Positions 6,557-12,039 of a stretch of DNA of 12,039 bases are shown here, piece by piece. The DNA is from Palsa-601 sp052146895 (GTDB lineage: Bacteria > Actinomycetota > Acidimicrobiia > Acidimicrobiales > Bog-793). Positions within the stretch are counted from its first letter, which is position 1. Each line of letters starts with the position of its first letter. The position numbers were made by a program, and so were the translations under genes. Location: assembly GCA_052146895.1 (NCBI GenBank), contig JBKQLZ010000286.1:1-12039 (forward strand). Direction: 5' to 3'. The notes beneath the pieces are model-generated. The model was not told the DNA's origin, searched no databases, and saw only the letters and a program-made list of their open reading frames with translations.

Positions 6557-6985
6557 ATGACACTTACGAGACATGACCGGTTCGGGCTCGACTGGCGGCC
6601 GGAGCGGATCCGTAGATTGCTCGACTTCGACTTCGACATCGGTGAACTGATCAAGGTCGAAGAGCTCCGCGAAGGAGACGAGCACGTCATCCGCGCTGAG
6701 CTGCCAGGCATCGATCCGGAGAAGGACGTCGAGCTGACCGTGTCCGGCGGCTTCTTGCACGTGCTTGCCCGCCGTACCGAGCAGAGCGAGCACAAGGACA
6801 AGAAGGGCTTCCGCTCGGAGTTCCGCTACGGCGAGTTCGGACGCGACATCGAGCTCCCGGCAGGCGCCAAGGAAGCCGACATCAAGGCCAAGTACCGCGA
6901 CGGCATCCTAGAGATCCGCGTCCCGGTCGGCCCGGAGATGAAGGAGCCCGTGACCCACGTCCTAGTGGAGCACGACAAGTTCTGA
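6557..6985 (+). CDS. Hsp20/alpha-crystallin small heat-shock protein
   Basis: The 142-residue protein is an ATP-independent holdase chaperone that binds unfolding proteins in the cytoplasm and forms oligomers. The alpha-crystallin domain covers about residues 33-140. It includes VIRAELPGIDPEKDVELTVS, the FRYGEFGRDIELPAG segment typical of the class, and KAKYRDGILEIRVPV, which carries the conserved A-x-x-x-G-I-L signature. The short N-terminal arm (DRFGLDWRPERIRRLLDF) is normal for actinobacterial members; the usual C-terminal I/V-x-I/V anchor is not obvious, the end being VTHVLVEHDKF. The ATG has an excellent ribosome binding site (AAGGAGGA, 6543-6550, 6-base spacer). A hairpin and an HspR-like dyad lie upstream, and strong hairpins follow the gene. 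Confidence 0.95.
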   Translation: MTLTRHDRFGLDWRPERIRRLLDFDFDIGELIKVEELREGDEHVIRAELPGIDPEKDVELTVSGGFLHVLARRTEQSEHKDKKGFRSEFRYGEFGRDIELPAGAKEADIKAKYRDGILEIRVPVGPEMKEPVTHVLVEHDKF

Positions 6986-7011
6986 TTCTCCGTCGGCGTC
7001 GATAGACAAGG

Positions 7012-7039
7012 CCGGTTCCCTGGCTCATCAGGGGACCGG
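7012..7039. terminator. Strong hairpin after hsp20
   Basis: CCGGTTCCCTG (7012-7022) and CAGGGGACCGG (7029-7039) pair over 11 positions with one G-T wobble around a GCTCAT loop, 27 bases after the hsp20 stop. No U tract follows on either strand, as is common for actinobacterial terminators. It can act in both directions at this convergent junction. Confidence 0.65.
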
Positions 7040-7040
7040 T

Positions 7041-7067
7041 CGGTCGCGACAGCTCTCGTCGAGACCG
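7041..7067. terminator. Second hairpin in the convergent hsp20/hydroxylase junction
   Basis: CGGTCGCGAC (7041-7050) and GTCGAGACCG (7058-7067) pair at 9 of 10 positions around an AGCTCTC loop. It begins two bases after the first hairpin and ends 12 bases from the stop of the minus-strand hydroxylase gene, so it is well placed to terminate that operon. Confidence 0.55.
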
Positions 7068-7078
7068 AACCGGCGGGG

Positions 7079-9601
7079 TCACGTATCTCCGGGCTGGAGG
7101 CGAAGCGGGAGTGAGCGCAATCGTCGACCTGTCGCGTCGAATAAGGCGTTCGCGATGGCGGGAGCGATCCCGATCATCGGTGTCTCCCCGGCTCCGGAAG
7201 ACGGCAAGTCCGCGCGGTCCATCAGGATGACCTCGATGGCCGGGACATCGGCGATGCGCGGAACCCTGTAGGTCGTGAAGGAGCCATTGGTGATGACGCC
7301 TTTGGTGAACTCGATCTCCTCGAACAAGGCGCCGCCGAGCGCCATCACGGCGGCACCCTCGACCTGGTTACGGACCGTCTCGGGATTCACGATGGCGCCA
7401 CATTCGTACGCGGTGAGCAGTCGGACAACTTCGAGACCGCCGCCCGAAGCCCGGACCTCCGCAGCGGTGGCCACCCTCGCGTCTTTCTCGAGCCCGCAAG
7501 CGATTCCCCGCCCGGAGCCTGAGCGGCGTGCGTCCGCCTCGTCCCAGGCGGCCCAGCCGAAGTGCTCCGCAGCAGCACTCAGCACCGCTGCCAGACGCGC
7601 GTCTTCGAGGTTGGCAAGGCGGAACTCGACGGTGTCCCTCCCCAGCCGACGCGCCATCTCATCGATCTGGGACTCGCGGGCGAAGTTGTTGGCCGTCGCC
7701 GCAAGGGCGCGGTAGGACCCCTGGTTGAGCGGACTGGCTGCCGGCTGGTACTCGACGCGCTCGTTGGCAGCGCGGTACGGAGATGCGATGGCTGCCGCAC
7801 CCGAGTTGACGTTGGTGAACGACCAAGCCACGAGATCGCCGTCGCTAGAGCAACCGGCTTCGATGTCGATGACGGCGGCAGGTCTGAGAGTGCCCGCCGT
7901 GAACTCCTCGTGCCGGCTCCACGCGACCCGCACCGGTGCGCCGACCGCCCGGGCGAGGACGGCCGCCTCTGTCGCCACGCCACCGGCGTGCTTGCCCCCG
8001 AACCCGCCGCCTGTCGGCGGCACGATCACACGAACCTGATCCTCACCCAGCTCGAGCGCGGAGGCGACCTGAGATCGAACGAGGAACGGAGTTTGCGTGC
8101 CGGTCCAGATGGTGAGGCGCCCGTCGTCGTCGTAGACAGCGATGGCAGCCCTCGTCTCGAGCGAGGCGGCCGCGATGTATGCCGTGCTGTACGTCGCCTT
8201 GCAGCGTAGGGCCGCCTTCTCGAGGGCGGCGTCGACATCTCCTGCCTCGTGGCGGTACGGACCTCCCCAACCTTCGGTCTTCAGGTTCGGGTGCGAGCGC
8301 AGGAAGCCTTCGAGCTCGTCGCCCGAAGGCAGCTCCGCCTCCCCCCACTTCACCTTCAGCTCGGAGAGTGCCAGCCGTGCGGTCATCACATCGCCTGCCA
8401 CCGCACCGGTGAGCGCGGGGGTCCGGACCAATGTGACATCGCTGCGGCCCTCGAGCGCCGATGCGTCGAGACCGCGAAGGGTCGCCCCGGGGAACGGTGG
8501 GCGCAGTACCGCGCCATGGCGCAATCCCGGGCAGGAGAGGTCCGACACGAAACGAAGTGCGCCCGTCACCGCGTCCACCATCCTCGGAGGCGCGTGCGGT
8601 GTACCGGCGAGTCCCCACGTGGTAGGCGGCGCAAGCGCGGGCTCACCTTCGACTATCTCGACATGGCGAGTCCCGGCCCCCACAGGCAACAGATCACGCG
8701 CGAACGCTGCGACCCGGCGGAGAGCAACACCGGCGTCGGGAATCGAGCGGCTTCCGAACGTCCCCATGTCGTACGGGCAGAGATCGGTGTCGCCCATGGA
8801 GAGACGCACCTCCGTAAGAGGGACGTGCAGCTCTTCTGCCACGAGGATGCGAAGCGCCGTGCGGTTGTCCTGGCCCACGTCGACCTTGCCGGTAAACGCA
8901 GTCACGGCTCCGCTGCTCGCGATGTGGAGCCACGCGCCGCCGTCGGCGGACCAAGTGCCGGGTGCCGGCTTGCGAGGCAAGAGCACGACGACGAGGCCAT
9001 CGCCGAGCAGTTCGAACCACTCGCGCTCCGCCGGGGGAGTCATGTCCCACGGGCGGCTCGGCCGGAAGTGAGACGCTCCGGGCTCGGGAGGACCGGAGCG
9101 GTCGGGCTCCGCCGTCGCGTGCAACGCGCCCGGATCGTCGGATGCCCTCAGCTCAACTGCTCGAACGATGGCCAGCCGGATCCTCGAATACGTGCCGCAG
9201 CGGCAGACGTTTCCCGCGAGCGCCTCGTTCACTGCGGTGTCGTCCGGGTCCGGGTTACCGGCGAGCAGAGACGTCACCGCCAGCACCATTGCGGGGGTGC
9301 AGTAACCGCACTGACCTGCGCCCACCTCGACGAAGGCCTGCTGGACCGGATCGAGCTTGCCTTCGGTCGCCAGCCCTTCGACGGTAGTGACAGCCCGCAT
9401 GGCTACCTCGCCCGCTCTCAGCTGACAGGCCCGGACCGGGGACCCGTCGACGAGCACCGTGCATGCCCCGCAGGATCCCTCGCCACAGCCGGGCTTCGCT
9501 CCGGTGAGCCCGAGCTCGCTGCGAAGTGCCGCCAGGAGCGAGAGCTCCGCCGTCAGCGACTGCTCCATCCCGTTCACGCTCAGGGTCACCGACGAGGTCA
9601 T
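7079..9601 (-). CDS. Fused [2Fe-2S]-molybdopterin hydroxylase (IorA-IorB type, xanthine dehydrogenase family)
   Basis: This 840-residue protein joins two subunits that are usually separate. Residues 1-150 form the iron-sulfur subunit: plant-type cluster cysteines 39, 44, 47 and 59 (PGCGEGSCGACTV) and the second cluster cysteines 98, 101, 133 and 135 (GQCGYCTPA, NVCRCGTY). A proline-rich linker (about 155-192) leads to the molybdenum subunit (about 193-840). This subunit shows GQDNRTAL (243-250), MGTFGSRS (279-286), the molybdopterin loop GGGFGGK (531-537), GSYRALAATANNF, and the catalytic glutamate 806 in GAGETPMIG. The small-plus-large pattern without an FAD subunit resembles isoquinoline 1-oxidoreductase and nicotinate dehydrogenase, which pass electrons to a cytochrome-type acceptor rather than NAD. 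The reaction would be hydroxylation with water of an N-heterocycle or oxidation of an aldehyde; the substrate is unknown. The ATG at 9599-9601 gives the normal domain start but lacks a clear ribosome binding site. It lies 33 bp downstream of the acyl-CoA dehydrogenase gene. Confidence 0.92.
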   Translation of the reverse strand: MTSSVTLSVNGMEQSLTAELSLLAALRSELGLTGAKPGCGEGSCGACTVLVDGSPVRACQLRAGEVAMRAVTTVEGLATEGKLDPVQQAFVEVGAGQCGYCTPAMVLAVTSLLAGNPDPDDTAVNEALAGNVCRCGTYSRIRLAIVRAVELRASDDPGALHATAEPDRSGPPEPGASHFRPSRPWDMTPPAEREWFELLGDGLVVVLLPRKPAPGTWSADGGAWLHIASSGAVTAFTGKVDVGQDNRTALRILVAEELHVPLTEVRLSMGDTDLCPYDMGTFGSRSIPDAGVALRRVAAFARDLLPVGAGTRHVEIVEGEPALAPPTTWGLAGTPHAPPRMVDAVTGALRFVSDLSCPGLRHGAVLRPPFPGATLRGLDASALEGRSDVTLVRTPALTGAVAGDVMTARLALSELKVKWGEAELPSGDELEGFLRSHPNLKTEGWGGPYRHEAGDVDAALEKAALRCKATYSTAYIAAASLETRAAIAVYDDDGRLTIWTGTQTPFLVRSQVASALELGEDQVRVIVPPTGGGFGGKHAGGVATEAAVLARAVGAPVRVAWSRHEEFTAGTLRPAAVIDIEAGCSSDGDLVAWSFTNVNSGAAAIASPYRAANERVEYQPAASPLNQGSYRALAATANNFARESQIDEMARRLGRDTVEFRLANLEDARLAAVLSAAAEHFGWAAWDEADARRSGSGRGIACGLEKDARVATAAEVRASGGGLEVVRLLTAYECGAIVNPETVRNQVEGAAVMALGGALFEEIEFTKGVITNGSFTTYRVPRIADVPAIEVILMDRADLPSSGAGETPMIGIAPAIANALFDATGRRLRSLPLRLQPGDT

Positions 9602-9634
9602 AGGTGTAATGGTGACGCCCGGTTCAGGTGTTGG

Positions 9635-10888
9635 CTAATTGCCGAAGTCCCAGCCCTCGCCCTTCGCGTACTGGCCCAGGACGTTCTTCGCGATCAGGAT
9701 CCGGTGCACCTCGTCGGGTCCGTCGGCGATCCGCAGCGTGCGCGCCCCGAGGAACATCGCCGACAGGGGCAGGTCGTTCGAGATACCGGCTGCTCCCCAT
9801 ACCTGGATCGCCCGGTCGACAACCCGCATGTAGGCACTTGGCACGAAGACCTTGATGGCCGAGATATCGGTCCGCGCCGCTTGCAGGCCCTGGTCGATCT
9901 TCTCCGCCGCGTGCAAGGTCATCAGCCGGGCAGCTTGGATGTCGATGTAGCTGTCGGCGATGAAGCCCTGAATGAATTGCTTGTCCTGCAGCAGCCCGCC
10001 GTGGACCTCGCGCGAGCGGGCCCGCTCGACCATGAGGTCGAAGGCGCGCCACATCTGCCCGACGGAGTTCATGCAGTGATAGATGCGCCCGGCCCCGAGG
10101 CGGTCCTGGGCTGCCTGATGCCCTTCGCCCACCTGGCCTAGCGCGTTCTCGATCGGCACTCGGACATCTTCGTACCTCACCTCGCAGTGATCGGACTCCT
10201 TCCGGCCCCAGATCCCGATGCCGCGCACGATGTTCACGCCGGACGCGGTCGTCGGAACGATGATCTGGACCATCGGGTCGCTCTTCGTCGGCTCCTTGCC
10301 GGCGCGGACGGCGCGGCACATGACGATGAAGAAGTCGGCCTCGATGCCGTTCGACGTGAACCACTTGTGGCCGTTGATCACCCAGTGGTCGCCATCCTCG
10401 ACGGCAGTCGTGGTGAGGGAGCGCGGGTCCGAGCCGGGGTTCTCCGGCTCAGTCATCGAGAAACCGGACTCCATCGTGCCGTCGATCAGCGGCAACAGCC
10501 ACTGCTCTTTCTGCTCTTTGGTCCCGTACTTCGCCAGGATCGACTGATTACCCGAGTTCGGAGCGACCACGCCGAACAGTGACGCTGCGCCGATCGCGTA
10601 CGCCAGCACCTCGTTCATGTAAGCGTGAGCGAGGAATTCGAGGCCCATCCCGCCGTACTCGGTCGGGAGGTGCGGCGCCCAGAGACCTGCCTTCTTCACC
10701 TTCTGCTTGATGTCGGCTCGCAGCTCGAGCACCTCGCGGCGATGCTCCATCGACTCGCCCTCGTGACGCGTTGCCCAGAGACGGTCCTCGTTGGGGAGGA
10801 TGTCCTCGTTCACGATCTCGGCCGTGCGCTGCCGGATGTCATTGATGCGATCGTCCAGCGTCGGGATCGGCTTGCAGTTCATCGTCAT
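9635..10888 (-). CDS. Acyl-CoA dehydrogenase (ACAD10/11-like)
   Basis: The 417-residue flavoprotein should introduce a trans-2 double bond into an acyl-CoA. The N-terminal helical domain covers residues 1-140 (APHLPTEYGGMGLEFLAHAY at 71-90). The FAD-contacting beta domain includes FSMTEPENPGSDPRSL (143-158) and WVINGHKWFTSNG (169-181). The C-terminal helical domain contains QVWGAAGIS (362-370) and TLRIADGPDEVHR (384-396). The ADGPDEVH ending marks the ACAD10/ACAD11-like branch, whose base differs from the YEGT glutamate of medium-chain enzymes; these often act on long, branched or hydroxylated acyl chains. ATG at 10888 is chosen because AGGGAG lies 9 bases upstream; a second ATG two codons later is possible. 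The gene starts 15 bp after the WS/DGAT stop and ends 33 bp before the hydroxylase, so the three are probably one operon. Confidence 0.95.
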   Translation of the reverse strand: MTMNCKPIPTLDDRINDIRQRTAEIVNEDILPNEDRLWATRHEGESMEHRREVLELRADIKQKVKKAGLWAPHLPTEYGGMGLEFLAHAYMNEVLAYAIGAASLFGVVAPNSGNQSILAKYGTKEQKEQWLLPLIDGTMESGFSMTEPENPGSDPRSLTTTAVEDGDHWVINGHKWFTSNGIEADFFIVMCRAVRAGKEPTKSDPMVQIIVPTTASGVNIVRGIGIWGRKESDHCEVRYEDVRVPIENALGQVGEGHQAAQDRLGAGRIYHCMNSVGQMWRAFDLMVERARSREVHGGLLQDKQFIQGFIADSYIDIQAARLMTLHAAEKIDQGLQAARTDISAIKVFVPSAYMRVVDRAIQVWGAAGISNDLPLSAMFLGARTLRIADGPDEVHRILIAKNVLGQYAKGEGWDFGN

Positions 10889-10903
10889 GGTCCGGTGCTC
10901 CCT

Positions 10904-12039
10904 TTACTTGGCGGAACTCTCCAAGACTGTTGGGTGACCGACCACTTCCGCAAATGCTCGACTCATACCGTCCGCAAGGATGGAGACGTCCGGGCAGGCA
11001 TCCGGGTCGGCGAAGATGCCGATCGTGAGCTGTCCCTCGTAGGACAGGGCGGCTATCCCCACACTCAGGTTCCCTGCGAGCGGGACGATCGGGATGGCCT
11101 CGAGCAGGAGCGAGCCCATCGCGTACAGAGGCAGGCCAGGGCCCGGGACGTTCGTCACGACGAGGTTCACGAACGGTTGCCGGTGGACGAGGCGGGTAGT
11201 GGCGGCAAGTGCCGGCTGTGGCCACGGCTCGAGAAGGTCGAGCAGGAGCTCACCCACGAGAGCCTGGTGATGGCGCTTGCAACGTGCTTCTGTGCGGGAC
11301 ACTGCGTGCAGCCGGTCGAGCGGATCGGCGTCGCCGATGGGGAGGCGGACGATCATCGCCGAGACCTGGTTCCCGAGCTTGTGGTCGCCATGATGCTCCG
11401 TGCCCACCGGCACGAGCACTTGCACGCTGCGATCCTCGACGTCCTCGCCGCGTGCCGCAAGCAGGTCGTGGACACCGGCGGCGACGGACGTAAGGAGGAG
11501 ATCGTTGATGGTCACGCCGTAGCGCCGCTGCGCTTGATGAAGCTCGTCCATCGGTTGGCGGACGACAACGAGGCGTCGCTTCTCTCCGATCTCGGTGTTG
11601 AGAGAGCAATGTGGTGCGATGCTCTGTCTGGTCGCCACGGTGGAGAGCGCCTCGCCGTATCGGGCTGCTTCGCGCCCGGCCCTGACGGGGTGGCGCATGA
11701 CGCCAAGGGTCCCCGCGCCCACCTTCACCGGCAGCGTTGCCCGGCGGATGACGTCGCGCGCCATCGCCGTCACGCGGCTCGGCGGGGGAGAGGGCTGCCA
11801 ATCCGGTGGCGGGGCGTGCCGGTGGAGAGGATGACGTTCCAGGTCGAGGAGCACCGTCGCCAGCTCCACGCCGGCGAGGCCGTCTGCCATGGAGTGATGG
11901 AGTTTCTCCACCAGCGCCACCCGGTCACCTTCGAGCCCGTCCACGAACCAGATCTCCCACAGAGGGCGGCTACGTTCGAGCGGGCGCGCCATCAGGTTGG
12001 CGGCGAGCTCCAAGAGCTGGGCCTCCGTGCCTGGTGAGG
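10904..12039 (-). CDS. Wax ester synthase/diacylglycerol acyltransferase (WS/DGAT), 5' end outside window
   Basis: The visible 377 residues are the middle and C-terminal parts of a bifunctional acyltransferase that esterifies long-chain alcohols or diacylglycerol with acyl-CoA, forming storage wax esters or triacylglycerol at the membrane. The catalytic HHxxxDG motif is present as HHSMADG (11879-11899). Before it come PLERSRPLWE and after it the typical linker. The C-terminal WSD1-type domain has NDLLLTSVAAGVHDLL, LGNQVSAMIVRLPIG, a VTNVPGPGLPLYAMG segment (the NVPGP motif) and the final VGIAALSYEGQLTIGI. The frame stays open to the right edge (in-frame residues SPGTEAQLLELAANLM precede the recognised part), so roughly the first 100 residues are missing. 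The TTG at 12011-12013 is not a real start. The stop at 10904 is 15 bp before the acyl-CoA dehydrogenase start. Confidence 0.94.
   Translation of the reverse strand, partial: SPGTEAQLLELAANLMARPLERSRPLWEIWFVDGLEGDRVALVEKLHHSMADGLAGVELATVLLDLERHPLHRHAPPPDWQPSPPPSRVTAMARDVIRRATLPVKVGAGTLGVMRHPVRAGREAARYGEALSTVATRQSIAPHCSLNTEIGEKRRLVVVRQPMDELHQAQRRYGVTINDLLLTSVAAGVHDLLAARGEDVEDRSVQVLVPVGTEHHGDHKLGNQVSAMIVRLPIGDADPLDRLHAVSRTEARCKRHHQALVGELLLDLLEPWPQPALAATTRLVHRQPFVNLVVTNVPGPGLPLYAMGSLLLEAIPIVPLAGNLSVGIAALSYEGQLTIGIFADPDACPDVSILADGMSRAFAEVVGHPTVLESSAK

Noticed and set aside
6452..6793. N-terminal extension of the alcohol dehydrogenase frame up to 6793
   Set aside because: The extra 114 codons are antisense to hsp20, and the normal MDR N-terminus begins at the ATG at 6449-6451.
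8249..10141. 630-codon plus-strand open frame opposite the hydroxylase and acyl-CoA dehydrogenase genes
   Set aside because: It spans two well-supported minus-strand genes and their 33-bp gap, its translation is rich in Arg/His/Gly without any domain pattern, and long antisense frames are expected in high-GC DNA.
10625..12037. 470-codon plus-strand open frame opposite WS/DGAT and the start of the acyl-CoA dehydrogenase gene
   Set aside because: It is the antisense shadow of the WS/DGAT gene, which has clear HHxxxDG and NVPGP motifs; the plus-strand translation has low-complexity composition and no recognisable motif.

Overview
The window is high-GC, gene-dense DNA. Several traits suggest an actinobacterium (phylum Actinomycetota): an ECF sigma factor of the SigG type with a C-terminal SnoaL-like domain, a two-domain VOC protein of the mycobacterial Cfp30B type, a WS/DGAT wax-ester/triacylglycerol synthase beside an acyl-CoA dehydrogenase, and genes whose -10-like hexamers sit almost on the start codon. 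Assignment to a class (Acidimicrobiia or Thermoleophilia are plausible) is inference only.

Layout. At the left edge are the first 22 codons of a BNR/sialidase-like protein (minus strand). Next is a decayed dihydrofolate-reductase-like (RibD C-terminal type) gene, broken into three reading frames and carrying a 12-bp tandem repeat in its 3' part. Divergent from it is the sigma factor (656-1684). A small STAS-like gene on the other strand overlaps its 3' end by 99 bp. A likely two-gene operon follows: a double-VOC protein and a DUF1932-type NAD(P)-dependent oxidoreductase. Then come an orphan C-terminal piece of a YfhO-like membrane protein and a convergent ASCH-like gene. Divergent from the ASCH-like gene is a short pair, a small conserved hypothetical protein and the mismatch glycosylase Mug. 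A zinc alcohol dehydrogenase runs towards mug and overlaps its end. It is divergent from an Hsp20 chaperone gene, whose leader carries a perfect 8-bp hairpin and a weak HspR-like dyad. Two back-to-back hairpins close the convergent junction after hsp20.

The right 5 kb is one minus-strand gene set, read from the right edge: WS/DGAT (5' end outside the window), acyl-CoA dehydrogenase and a fused [2Fe-2S]/molybdopterin hydroxylase, with gaps of 15 and 33 bp. The layout suggests one transcript for oxidation and storage of a fatty-acid-like or aromatic substrate; the substrate cannot be read from sequence.

I see no tRNA or rRNA gene, CRISPR array, insertion sequence or phage gene. Most genes belong to ordinary families. 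The less ordinary points are the sigma/STAS antisense overlap, the fused IorA-IorB-type enzyme without an FAD domain in a lipid operon, the divergent leaderless-looking promoters at ASCH/mug, the hsp20 leader structure, and the two decaying genes.
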